Shown piece by piece: positions 1 through 7,837 of a stretch of 64,000 nt of DNA. The stretch lies in NCBI RefSeq assembly GCF_019218885.1, contig NZ_JAHUWT010000005.1:186001-250000 (forward strand), given 5' to 3'. Below the pieces are notes generated by a model. It did not search any database. It had not been told where the DNA came from and saw only the letters and a program-made list of their open reading frames with translations. Each line of letters starts with the position of its first letter. The stretch's first letter is position 1. The position numbers and the translations under genes are program-made. This stretch comes from Bordetella sp. BOR01 (GTDB lineage Bacteria; Pseudomonadota; Gammaproteobacteria; Burkholderiales; Burkholderiaceae_B).

Positions 1-315
1 GGGCGCGTGGTCGACCGCTTCTTGCAGGGCCATCGGCTGGTGCCCAGGTGCCAGATCGAATCCCAGGACGTGGATGCCATCCTGGAGATGGTGGCCTCGG
101 GGTTGGGCGCGGCACTGGTGCCCATCAAGGGCCTGGGCCGCCATCAGGACCAGGTGCGCGTCATCGACCTGGGCGAACACCAGTTTCACCGGGAAGTCGG
201 CATGGTGCATTCGGCGAACCAGCGGCAGGCAGAACTGGTGACCCAGCTGGTGCGCATTACCTGCGAGCAGGTGCGGACCTCGCCGTTTGCCCATCCGCTG
301 CTAGAGCGGAATTGA
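1..315 (+). CDS. LysR-family transcriptional regulator, C-terminal end (partial)
   Basis: The reading frame is open from the first base, so the gene starts before the window; 104 residues are visible. They match the end of a LysR effector-binding domain: the stretch DAILEMVASGLGAALVP (about visible residues 23-39) is the usual helix-strand element of the second subdomain, where co-inducer binding changes the conformation. The DNA-binding helix-turn-helix is outside the window. It reads toward the lyase gene at 466 but is separated by 150 bases with an AT-rich dyad, so it is probably not co-transcribed with it. Family assignment is fairly safe; ligand and targets are unknown. Confidence 0.75.
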   Translation, partial: GRVVDRFLQGHRLVPRCQIESQDVDAILEMVASGLGAALVPIKGLGRHQDQVRVIDLGEHQFHREVGMVHSANQRQAELVTQLVRITCEQVRTSPFAHPLLERN

Positions 316-394
316 ACCGCGCCGCGGCAGGGGCGGAAGTGGACGCAGTCATGGAAAACCTTAATGGCGGGCCGTGCTGTTCATGGTAGTCTAA

Positions 395-422
395 GATATC
401 CTAAATATATTAGTAGGATATC
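395..422. promoter_or_regulatory. AT-rich inverted repeat, candidate operator for the lyase/TRAP cluster
   Basis: GATATCCTA (395-403) and TAGGATATC (414-422) form a perfect 9-bp inverted repeat around a 10-base AT-rich centre, and CTAA/TTAG (401-413) is nested inside. A -10-like TATATT lies within it at 406-411. The site is 44 bases before the lyase start and stands out by its AT content. The nearest candidate ligand is the GntR/FCD protein at 4545; binding is inferred only from position and symmetry. Confidence 0.5.
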
Positions 423-465
423 AACAGGCACTGCCACAGTTCAACCCCGTGCATAAGGAGCGCGC

Positions 466-1380
466 ATGAACGCCACCCGCTGGACCGGCATCTTCCCGGC
501 CATTACGACCAAGTTCCACGCCGACGAAAGCATCGATGCGGCCGGCACCACCAAGCATATCGATTTCCAGATCCGCAACGGCATCCATGGCGTGGTGACA
601 TGTGGCTCGCTGGGCGAGGCCAGCACATTGTCGCTGGAAGAAAAACTGGATGTGACCCGCATTGCCCTGGAAGCCGCCGACGGGCGGGTTCCGGTGCTGG
701 CCAATGTGTCGGAAACCAGCACGCGCGATGCACTGCGGTATATCGACGGGGCCAACAAGCTGGGCGTGGCGGGCTTCATGGTGATGCCCTCGGTGATCTA
801 CGTGGCCGATGCGCGCGAAGCCATGCAGAACGTGCGCGCCATGGCCGAGGCCGCCCAGAAGCCGGTGATGGTCTACAACAACCCGGTGGCGTATCGCGTC
901 GACCTCAAGCCCGAGCACATGCTCGAGCTGGCCGACTGCAAATGGGTCGAGGCCATCAAGGAGAGCACGGGCGATATTCGCCGCGTGACCGACCTGCGCA
1001 ATGCCCTGGGCGATCGCTATCAGATCTTCATGGGTGTGGACGACCTGGCCTACGAAGGCCTGGCGGTGGGCTGCGACGGCCTGCTGGCCGGCGTGGGCTG
1101 CGCCTTCCCGCGCGAGACCGTGGCGCTGTTCGACCTGATGAAAGCCGGCGAGTTTGCCGAGGCCCTGGCGCTGTATCAGTGGATGACTCCGCTCTTGCAC
1201 CTGGACGTGTCGACCAAGCTGGTGCAGAACCTGAAGCTGATCGATGCGCTGGTGGGCGTGGGCTCGGAACATGTGCGCCGTCCGCGCCTGCCCTTGGTTG
1301 GCGAAGAGCGCGCCTATGTCGAAAGCGTGGTCAAGAAGGCGCTGGCCGGGCGCCCGGAGCAATACCGCTCGGTCATGTAG
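466..1380 (+). CDS. Dihydrodipicolinate synthase/N-acetylneuraminate lyase family protein
   Basis: Class I aldolase or dehydratase of the DapA/NanA superfamily, 304 residues (family usual about 300), a single TIM barrel. The carboxylate-binding loop reads GSLGE (47-51), the catalytic tyrosine lies in VMVYNNP (Tyr137) and the Schiff-base lysine in AIKEST (Lys165), so the enzyme looks active. The GSLGE loop departs from the GTTGE of true lysine-pathway DapA, and the gene sits directly before a TRAP transporter rather than with lysine genes. A catabolic role on a 2-keto acid (a keto-deoxy sugar acid, sialic-acid-like or hydroxyproline-derived compound) is therefore more likely. ATG at 466 has AAGGAG in front. 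Substrate unknown. Confidence 0.88.
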   Translation: MNATRWTGIFPAITTKFHADESIDAAGTTKHIDFQIRNGIHGVVTCGSLGEASTLSLEEKLDVTRIALEAADGRVPVLANVSETSTRDALRYIDGANKLGVAGFMVMPSVIYVADAREAMQNVRAMAEAAQKPVMVYNNPVAYRVDLKPEHMLELADCKWVEAIKESTGDIRRVTDLRNALGDRYQIFMGVDDLAYEGLAVGCDGLLAGVGCAFPRETVALFDLMKAGEFAEALALYQWMTPLLHLDVSTKLVQNLKLIDALVGVGSEHVRRPRLPLVGEERAYVESVVKKALAGRPEQYRSVM

Positions 1381-1388
1381 TACGGAAC

Positions 1389-1413
1389 AAGCCTCCGCCA
1401 GGAGGCTTTCTTC
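1389..1413 (+). terminator. Rho-independent terminator after the lyase gene
   Basis: AAGCCTCC (1389-1396), loop GCCA, GGAGGCTT (1401-1408): a perfect 8-bp stem followed by a T-rich tract. It starts 8 bases after the lyase stop and separates it, at least partly, from the TRAP genes. Confidence 0.8.
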
Positions 1414-1528
1414 ATTCTGCCAGGGCAGGGCGCCAAGTAAGGGAAATAACCAATGCCTGGCCAACTGGTTTTCCCGCAGAATTAAATATATTTCAAATAT
1501 CTGATAAAGATACTCGGAGTGATTCCCG

Positions 1529-2158
1529 ATGGCCGACCTGGACCATGAACCGCCCCACGCAAGTGCGGCAGCGCCGGTGCGCTGGATAGTCAATGCATCG
1601 GAATTGGTGCTGCGCATCGAGCGGCGCCTGCTCAGCGGGCTGATGGGGCTGCTGGTGGCATTGGTGCTGGTGAACGTGGTCACGCGCTACGCGGGCGCGC
1701 CGATCTACTGGATCGACGAGGCATCGGTGTATGCCATGGTGTGGCTGACGTTCGTCGGGGCGTCGATCATGACGCGGCTGCGCCTGGATTTTTCGGTGGG
1801 CATGCTGACCGAGAAACTCAGTGCGCGCGGGGTGCGCATTGCACGTGTGATTTCGACCTCGTGCGTGCTGTGCTTCGGCCTGGCCCTGGTCTGGATGTGC
1901 TGGGCCTGGATGGATCCGGCCGGCATTGCCAGCTATGGCTTCGACGCGCATGCCTATGCGGCCGACTCGTTCAACTTTCTGTACACCGAGCGCACCCAGA
2001 CCCTGAACTGGCCGGCCTGGATGCTGCGGATGGCGGTGCCGTTGTTCGCGGCATGCCTGACGCTGCATGCGCTGACCAATCTGTTCGAAGACCTGGGTTG
2101 GGTGCCGCGCCAGCCGCGTCGCGATTTTCCCGTGGCCAGCCCGGATATGGTGAACTGA
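1529..2158 (+). CDS. TRAP transporter small permease subunit (DctQ family)
   Basis: 209 residues with four predicted membrane helices (about 38-60, 68-88, 104-127 and 163-185), the usual topology of DctQ. It pairs with the large permease that starts 2 bases after its stop and with the binding protein at 3490, making a complete tripartite ATP-independent periplasmic transporter driven by a sodium or proton gradient. The N-terminus (first 35 residues) is somewhat long and hydrophilic. GGAG at 1516-1519 sits 9 bases before the ATG. The leader is AT-rich and carries a weak TATC-N7-GATA dyad at 1498-1512. Substrate probably an organic acid. Confidence 0.88.
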   Translation: MADLDHEPPHASAAAPVRWIVNASELVLRIERRLLSGLMGLLVALVLVNVVTRYAGAPIYWIDEASVYAMVWLTFVGASIMTRLRLDFSVGMLTEKLSARGVRIARVISTSCVLCFGLALVWMCWAWMDPAGIASYGFDAHAYAADSFNFLYTERTQTLNWPAWMLRMAVPLFAACLTLHALTNLFEDLGWVPRQPRRDFPVASPDMVN

Positions 2159-2159
2159 G

Positions 2160-3425
2160 ATGCTGACCTCGATTTTCTTCCTGGCCGTGCTGATGGTGGG
2201 CGTACCCATCGGCGTGTGCCTGTGCCTGTCGGGCCTGGTGTATATCTTCGGCACCGGCAATACCGTGCTGCTGCAGTCGTTTCCCATGCAGATGTTCGCG
2301 GGGGTCGACAGCTACGGGCTGATCGCCATTCCGCTGTTCATCCTGATCGGCGAGATCATGAACAATGGCGGCATCACGCGGCGCCTGGTCGAGCTGGCCA
2401 TGGCCTTCATCGGCTCGGTCAAGGGCGGGCTGGCCTATGTGAACGTGCTGGCCAACGCGCTGGTGTCGTCGATTATCGGTTCGGCCACGGCCCAGGTGGC
2501 GGTGATGTCGCAGACCATGGTGCCCGAGATGGAACGCCAGGGTTACGACAAGACGTTCGCGGCCGGCCTGACGGTGTACGGCGGCATGCTGGGCTCGATC
2601 ATTCCGCCGTCGGTGATGTTCGTGGTGTACAGCGTGCTGGCGCAAGTGGCCGTGGGCGACATGCTGATCGCCGGCATCCTGCCCGGGTTGCTGCTGACCG
2701 TGCTGTTCTTCATCATCATCGCCGCGCTGGGCATGGTGTATTCGTATCCGCGCAGCGAACGGCGCAGCCTGCGCGAACGCGCCACCATCGTGCTGCGCGC
2801 CAGCCCCACGCTTTCCATTCCCGTGATCATCGTCGGCTCGATCGCCGGCGGGCTGGCCAATCCCACTGAAGCCGCCGGCGTCGGCGCTCTGGCCGCCGCG
2901 CTGGTGGGGCGCTACGTGACCGGCGAGTTCCGCTGGCGCATGCTGCCCGACATCATGCTGCGGTCTGCCATCTATGCAGCCATCGTGCTGTTCCTGGTGG
3001 CCGCGGCGGCCGTGTTTTCCTGGCTGCTGATCTACGGCAAGGTGCCGCAGATGGTGGCCGCATGGATCCAGACCGTGGCCGCCACGCCACTGGCTTTCCT
3101 GCTGATCGCCAACCTGATCCTGCTGATCATCGGCACGGTCATCGACGGTATTCCGGGGCTGATCATGACGGTGCCCATCCTGCTGCCGGTGGCTACCGGC
3201 ATCTACGGCATCGACCCGATCCATTTCGGCGTGGTCGTGGTGATCAACCTGGTGCTGGGCCTGATGTCGCCGCCGGTGGGGCTGTGCTTCTTCGTGGCGG
3301 CAGCGGTAACGGGCGCCAAGCCAGGCAAGATGTTCATCGTGACATTGCCGTTCTTCCTGGTGTGCTGCGTCGCGCTGGTGCTGCTGTCTTTCTTCCCGTC
3401 GCTGTCCTTGGCCTTGCTCAAGTAG
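2160..3425 (+). CDS. TRAP transporter large permease subunit (DctM family)
   Basis: 421 residues, the normal DctM length, with about 11-12 hydrophobic helices throughout. The stretch GSATAQVAVMSQTMVPEM (about 111-128), the GGMLGSIIPPS segment and the late LGLMSPPVGLCFF element are family hallmarks of the transport pore. It starts directly after the DctQ stop, so the two are translationally linked. It is the ion-coupled translocation channel that accepts substrate from the DctP protein encoded next. Confidence 0.92.
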   Translation: MLTSIFFLAVLMVGVPIGVCLCLSGLVYIFGTGNTVLLQSFPMQMFAGVDSYGLIAIPLFILIGEIMNNGGITRRLVELAMAFIGSVKGGLAYVNVLANALVSSIIGSATAQVAVMSQTMVPEMERQGYDKTFAAGLTVYGGMLGSIIPPSVMFVVYSVLAQVAVGDMLIAGILPGLLLTVLFFIIIAALGMVYSYPRSERRSLRERATIVLRASPTLSIPVIIVGSIAGGLANPTEAAGVGALAAALVGRYVTGEFRWRMLPDIMLRSAIYAAIVLFLVAAAAVFSWLLIYGKVPQMVAAWIQTVAATPLAFLLIANLILLIIGTVIDGIPGLIMTVPILLPVATGIYGIDPIHFGVVVVINLVLGLMSPPVGLCFFVAAAVTGAKPGKMFIVTLPFFLVCCVALVLLSFFPSLSLALLK

Positions 3426-3489
3426 GCGGCAGGGGCTTTCTACGCTGTCTGTTGTTTTCTCTTATACAAATCAACCACAGGATCGCGTC

Positions 3490-4488
3490 ATGACTACTTA
3501 TTCCCGCCGCCGTTTCATGCAAACCGCCCTGGCCGCCACCGCGGCCCCGATGATGCTCACGTCTACCGCGCGGGCCGCGTCGGCGCGCGAATTCCGCCTG
3601 GGCGTGATCACGCCCGCGGGGCATTCCTGGAATCGCGCGGCAGAGGCCTTCGGCGAGGCGCTGAAAAAAGAAACCGATGGCCGCCTGAGCGTCACCGTGT
3701 TCCATTCGGGCCAGTTGGGCAATGAGCCCGCCATGATGCAGCAGTTGCAGACCGGCGCCCTGGACATGGGCTGGATCCAGGCCGCCGAACTGGGTTCGCG
3801 GGTCGACAGCGTGGCGGCCATCAATGCGCCGTACCTGGTGCGCTCGACCGACAGCGTGGCCAAGCTGGTGCGCACCCCGCAGGCGCTCAAGCTGCTGGAA
3901 GTGCTGCCGCGCGAAACCGGCACCATCGGGCTGGGCTGGGGCATTACCGGCATGCGCGTGGTGTTCGCGACGCGCGACATCAGTACGCCCGAAGATCTCA
4001 AGGGCCTGAAGCTGCGCATCAACCCCACGCCCGTATACCGTGATTTCTACCAGTTGTTCGGCGCCGCGCCCACGCCCATTCCCACGCCCGCCGTGTTCGA
4101 TGCCATGACCAACGGCCAGGTAGACGGCCTGGAGGCCGACGTCGAGTTTTCATGGAACCAGCGGTTCGACAAGGTCTCGAAGACGCTCTTGCCCATGAAT
4201 GCGCTGTTCATGCCTTTCGCGCCGCTGATGTCGGGGCGCGTCTGGAAAGACCTGGATGCCAAGGACAAGGAGCTGATCCGGGGGCTGGTGGCGCAGGCGC
4301 TGGACGCGCAGATCAACGATATCGTCACCACCGAGAAGGGGCTGGTCGAGAAACTCAGGCAAACGCCCATCGCGTTCAAGAGCGACGCGGGCTACGATCC
4401 GCAGGCGGCTATCGCGCAATTCGACAAGATCTGGCTGCCCAAGGCGCCGCAGATCGCCGAGTTGCGCAAGGTTGGCGCCACCCTGTAA
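3490..4488 (+). CDS. TRAP transporter solute-binding protein (DctP family), Tat signal
   Basis: 332 residues. The N-terminus SRRRFMQTALAATAAPMM with cleavage near residue 30 (TARAAS) is a twin-arginine signal, so the protein is probably exported folded. The mature part is a DctP fold: ITPAGHSWNRAAEAF near the start, GLKLRINP with Arg176, the residue that normally salt-bridges a ligand carboxylate, then PIPTPAVFDAMTNGQVDGLE. A monocarboxylate or sugar acid ligand is expected from the arginine. It lies 64 bases after dctM in the same operon; the lyase upstream probably acts on the imported compound or its derivative. Confidence 0.9.
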   Translation: MTTYSRRRFMQTALAATAAPMMLTSTARAASAREFRLGVITPAGHSWNRAAEAFGEALKKETDGRLSVTVFHSGQLGNEPAMMQQLQTGALDMGWIQAAELGSRVDSVAAINAPYLVRSTDSVAKLVRTPQALKLLEVLPRETGTIGLGWGITGMRVVFATRDISTPEDLKGLKLRINPTPVYRDFYQLFGAAPTPIPTPAVFDAMTNGQVDGLEADVEFSWNQRFDKVSKTLLPMNALFMPFAPLMSGRVWKDLDAKDKELIRGLVAQALDAQINDIVTTEKGLVEKLRQTPIAFKSDAGYDPQAAIAQFDKIWLPKAPQIAELRKVGATL

Positions 4489-4501
4489 ATTCCTGCGCAC
4501 A

Positions 4502-4520
4502 CCGGCCCCAGCGGGGCCGG
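4502..4520 (+). terminator. Hairpin between the TRAP operon and the GntR gene
   Basis: CCGGCCCC (4502-4509), loop AGC, GGGGCCGG (4513-4520) is a perfect 8-bp stem 13 bases after the DctP stop. There is no T-run after it, so it may be a partial terminator or an mRNA-stabilising stem that lowers readthrough into the regulator gene 25 bases later. Confidence 0.45.
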
Positions 4521-4544
4521 CCGCATTCCGGTACGCTTTCGTCC

Positions 4545-5216
4545 ATGACCAAAACTCCCGCTTCCGCGCCGGCCCGCTTGCCCAAGCGGCGAGCCGCCGA
4601 TCTTGCGTACGACAAGATCGAAACCTTGATCTCCAAGCTGGAGATCGCGCCGGGCAGCCCCGTCATCGAAGCCGAGCTGGCCGAAATGACCGGCCTGGGA
4701 CGCACGCCGGTGCGCGAAGCGCTGATGCGCATGGTGTCGATCGGGCTGATCGTGCAGCAACCGCGCCGGGGGCTGCTGGTGTCCACCATCGATGTCATGG
4801 AACACCTGGACGTGCTGGCCACCCGGCGCGTGCTGGAACAACTGATTGCCGCCAGCGCGGCCCGGCGGGCCACCGACAATCAGCGCAAGGCGCTGGTGGC
4901 CTGCGCGCGCAAGATGATGAAGGCCGCCGACCGCGGCAATCTCGACGACTACATGACCGCCGACCAGGAACTGGACCACGTCAACCACGAGGCCTGCCGC
5001 AACAAGTCGGCCGTGAAGGCCGTGGTGCCGCTGGTGGTGCAATGCCGCCGCTTCTGGTACGCCTACCAGTACGAAGGTGAGATCACCGAAGGCGCGGCCG
5101 CCCACCTGGCCATGGCCGAAGCCATCGCCAGCGGCAAGGCCGCCGATGCCGTGGTGGGCGCCAACCGGCTGATGGACTATCTAGAGCTGTTCACGCGGCG
5201 GGTGATCGATACCTAG
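4545..5216 (+). CDS. GntR-family regulator, FCD (FadR) subfamily
   Basis: 223 residues from the ATG at 4545, chosen because translation before it runs back through the preceding gene and hairpin. Residues about 15-82 form the winged helix (recognition helix around GRTPVREAL, 52-60; wing QQPRRGLLVS), and about 85-220 the all-helical FCD ligand domain. Such proteins usually repress a neighbouring catabolic operon and release DNA on binding an organic acid. As last gene of the lyase/TRAP cluster it is the obvious local regulator. The dyad at 395-422 is a candidate site. Confidence 0.88.
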   Translation: MTKTPASAPARLPKRRAADLAYDKIETLISKLEIAPGSPVIEAELAEMTGLGRTPVREALMRMVSIGLIVQQPRRGLLVSTIDVMEHLDVLATRRVLEQLIAASAARRATDNQRKALVACARKMMKAADRGNLDDYMTADQELDHVNHEACRNKSAVKAVVPLVVQCRRFWYAYQYEGEITEGAAAHLAMAEAIASGKAADAVVGANRLMDYLELFTRRVIDT

Positions 5217-5350
5217 GTAGCCAGGCGGCACGCCGCTTGCTTATAGGCAGGGGTGCCGGGGCGTGCCACAATGGTTCGACCCGGCCAGCACGGGCCGGGC
5301 TGGCGCTACGCCGCCCTGGCATGTCGCCACTTTCTTGCGGGAGACGAACA

Positions 5351-5569
5351 ATGTCCAACAGCCACGTCTACAAACAGATCGAACTGGTGGGGTCGTCCAC
5401 CAAGTCGTCCGATGATGCGATCGTGCAAGCGATTGCACGCGCCTCGGACACCTTGCGCAACCTGGACTGGTTTGAAGTGACCGAAGTCCGCGGCCATATC
5501 AAGAACGGCAAGGTCGCGCATTGGCAGGTAGGGCTGAAAATCGGCATGCGCCTCGAAGAAGGCGACTGA
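5351..5569 (+). CDS. Dodecin family flavin-binding protein
   Basis: 72 residues, the typical dodecin size. The sequence HVYKQIELVGSSTKSSDDA followed by NLDWFEVTEVRGHI and HWQVGLKIGMRLE matches the family beta-alpha-beta-beta fold; the tryptophan in NLDWFEV is the residue that stacks on the flavin in bacterial dodecins. Dodecins assemble into hollow dodecamers that store or buffer FMN or riboflavin in the cytoplasm. The start follows GGGAGA, 7 bases away; upstream in-frame codons do not look like coding sequence. A monocistronic gene closed by the hairpin at 5587. Confidence 0.92.
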   Translation: MSNSHVYKQIELVGSSTKSSDDAIVQAIARASDTLRNLDWFEVTEVRGHIKNGKVAHWQVGLKIGMRLEEGD

Positions 5570-5586
5570 TTGCCGGCTTCGTGCGG

Positions 5587-5624
5587 CAAGGCAGGGCGGC
5601 GCCTTGCGGCGCTGCCCTGCCTTG
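5587..5624. terminator. Bidirectional terminator between convergent dodecin and PhoX genes
   Basis: A 17-base arm (5587-5603), loop TTGC and a 17-base arm (5608-5624) pair completely except for one G-T. The structure fills the 64-base gap between two convergent genes. It lacks a long T-run on either side, but its stability and place suit termination in both directions. Confidence 0.7.
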
Positions 5625-5633
5625 TTGCCCTGA

Positions 5634-7484
5634 TCAGGCGCCGACCGGCTTGCCGTCTTCGCGGCGTACCACCACCGTGGCCGAGCGCGCGTCGCCGCCG
5701 CCCGCCCGCACGGTGTTCCATGCACCGTTCGGATGCTGGATGTTGATGAAGAACGTGGTCAGGTCCTCGTTATAGGCGATGCCGGTGATTTCGCAGCCCA
5801 CCGGGCCCACCAGGAAGCGCTTGGATTCGCCGGTCTCCTGGTCGATGTAGAACATCGCGTTGTGGCCGAACTCGGCGGCGCTGGTGGCGCCCGAGTCGGT
5901 CTGCACCCACAGGCGGCCCTGCGTGTCGATGCGGATGCCATCGGGGCTGGAGAACGTGTCGCCGTTGATGTTGCCGGTGACGTTGGCGTCTTTGCCTTCG
6001 GACTCGCCATAGCCTGCCAGCAGCAGCAGACTCCACTCGAAAGTGGTGGCCAGGGGCGAATCGGCGCGCTCGTTCCAGCGCACGATGTGGCCGTGCGAAT
6101 TGTTGGTGCGCGGGTTGGCCGCGCTGGTGCGGCGCCGGCTGCCGTTGTTGGTCAGCGTGCAGTACAGGGTCTTGTCGGTGCCCACGGTGATCCACTCGGG
6201 GCGGTCCATCAGCGTGGCGCCGGCAACACGGGCCGCGGCCTTGGTGTTGATCAGCACGTCGGCTTGCGAGTTGAAGTCGATCAGCGTCTGGGCGGGCAGC
6301 GAGCCGGGCGCAACCTGGGTGTAGTTGCCCGGGTCGACGGCGCCGGCGGTCAGGCCGTTCTTGCCGACCGTCAGCTCGATCCAGTTGCCCGAGCCATCGT
6401 CGTTGAAACGCGCCACGTACAGCGTGCCTTCGTCCAGCAGGCCGGTATTGTTGGCACGGTTGGCAGGATCGTAGGGACGGCTGGGAATGAACTTGTAGAT
6501 GCAGCCGGGCGTGCCATCATCGCCCATGTAGAAGGCGACGCGGTTGTTTTCGTCCAGCATGTAGGCGGTATTCTCATGGTCGAAGCGGCCCATGGCGGTA
6601 CGCTTCACGGCCGTCGAGGTCGGCTGGTACGGATCGATCTCGACAACCCAGCCATAGCCTTCTTCGGGCTGGCTGTTGTCCCAGTAGTTGTCGGTGGTTT
6701 CTTCGCAGGTCAGGTAGGTGCCCCAGGGCGTCGGGCCGCTGGCGCAGTTGTTCAGGGTGCCCACCACGGTGGCGCCGACGGCCGCCGCGGCGGGGCCGCT
6801 GACGTCGTAGACCGTGTTGCCGCTGTAGCGCTTGTTGTACGACGAATTGGCGTTGACCGACCATTGGCCGTCGTCGGCACGCGCGATTTCGATGACTGAC
6901 ACGCCCACGTTCGACAGGTTGGTCTTGGTGGCGTCCGTGCCCAGGTCCAGCGTGGCGCCATCCACGTTCTCGTGGTTGAGCACCAGCAGGCCGCCCTTGC
7001 TGGGGTCCACGCCTTCCAGCGGATAGAAGTGCATGCCGTCGTGCTGGCCGCCGGCCTGGTTGTCGGTGGCGGGATACGACTGCGGGATGCCGGTGTAGCC
7101 CAGCGAACCGATGGCGCACTTGTCGCCGGCCGAGTACAGCACCTCGGCCACGTAGCCTTCCGGAACGAGCACGGTGTCGGGCGTCAGGTTATCGGCCAGG
7201 GGCGTGAAATTCACCGAATAGTCGGGGCCGGCGGGGTCGGTGCCGCCGCCGTTGTCGCCGCCATTGTCGCCGCCGGGGGCGTCATCGTCGTCATCACTGC
7301 TGCTGCCACAGCCGGCAAGCGTTGCGCCAAACACAGACAGCAGCGACAGGCCCACGCTGTTCTTCAGCAGGGTACGGCGAGCGGGGTTCGCGGCGACGAT
7401 CTCGTCGAACATCTGGCCGGGTACCGTGATCTCTCCCTGTGCTTCGCGGCGCGGGGCGCGCAACTTATCTGTTAAGTAGGACAT
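5634..7484 (-). CDS. PhoX-family (DUF839) phosphatase-like Tat lipoprotein
   Basis: 616 residues. A cytoplasmic stretch of about 35 residues precedes the twin arginine (Arg36-Arg37) and hydrophobic core, ending in the lipobox LAGC with Cys59: a Tat-exported lipoprotein. Residues about 60-88 are a linker of Ser, Asp and Gly. The rest is the PhoX/DUF839 beta-propeller, with acidic and Asn-rich motifs such as LVLNHENVDG, LTCEETTDNYW, GRFDHENTAY and SSPDGIRIDTQGRLW. PhoX enzymes are calcium- and iron-dependent alkaline phosphatases; whether this one hydrolyses phosphate esters is inferred. Start supported by AGAGGT in front. I see no convincing Pho box upstream. Confidence 0.85.
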   Translation of the reverse strand: MSYLTDKLRAPRREAQGEITVPGQMFDEIVAANPARRTLLKNSVGLSLLSVFGATLAGCGSSSDDDDDAPGGDNGGDNGGGTDPAGPDYSVNFTPLADNLTPDTVLVPEGYVAEVLYSAGDKCAIGSLGYTGIPQSYPATDNQAGGQHDGMHFYPLEGVDPSKGGLLVLNHENVDGATLDLGTDATKTNLSNVGVSVIEIARADDGQWSVNANSSYNKRYSGNTVYDVSGPAAAAVGATVVGTLNNCASGPTPWGTYLTCEETTDNYWDNSQPEEGYGWVVEIDPYQPTSTAVKRTAMGRFDHENTAYMLDENNRVAFYMGDDGTPGCIYKFIPSRPYDPANRANNTGLLDEGTLYVARFNDDGSGNWIELTVGKNGLTAGAVDPGNYTQVAPGSLPAQTLIDFNSQADVLINTKAAARVAGATLMDRPEWITVGTDKTLYCTLTNNGSRRRTSAANPRTNNSHGHIVRWNERADSPLATTFEWSLLLLAGYGESEGKDANVTGNINGDTFSSPDGIRIDTQGRLWVQTDSGATSAAEFGHNAMFYIDQETGESKRFLVGPVGCEITGIAYNEDLTTFFINIQHPNGAWNTVRAGGGDARSATVVVRREDGKPVGA

Positions 7485-7837
7485 TTGAACCTCTTGGATT
7501 GATGAGGGGAATATTCAGGTGACTTTCAGCAAAACCGGGCAGAGATTAAGGGTGCTGTATGACGAGATGATTGCTGCCGCCCGTGGCGCATGCCGGAAGC
7601 GGCATGGGCAAAGGGGGGCGATCAAGCCGTGCTTGCCCTTGCGCCGGGTACGGCGGGACGCGGCGGCAGGCGGTATAAGGGTTATTGCTGACCTAGCCTG
7701 GCTTGCCCTAATCCTCGTTATTACTTGTTTGTCATTGCCGCTGCAGGTGGCCGATCATGGTTTCTCTGGAGGCAGGCCGCACCTGGCGGATCGTCCTGCC
7801 GGATCCGGTATCCCAGCAGATCAGTCATAGGCAATAC
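7485..7837. other. Divergent intergenic region with a candidate hyuA promoter
   Basis: 353 bases without a gene between the leftward PhoX gene and rightward hyuA. Short open frames here lack ribosome sites and family features. A possible sigma-70 promoter for hyuA is TTGCTG (7685-7690), 16-base spacer, CCTAAT (7707-7712). One TTGTCAT half-site at 7729-7735 is too little to call a Pho box. No repeat or RNA gene seen. Confidence 0.35.

Noticed and set aside
7519-7830. Open frame of about 100 codons between phoX and hyuA
   Set aside because: No ribosome site, Arg/Ala-rich composition, and it runs into the hyuA start.
7485-7837. Pho box upstream of the PhoX gene
   Set aside because: Only one TTGTCAT half-site in the gap, far from the phoX side and without its repeat.
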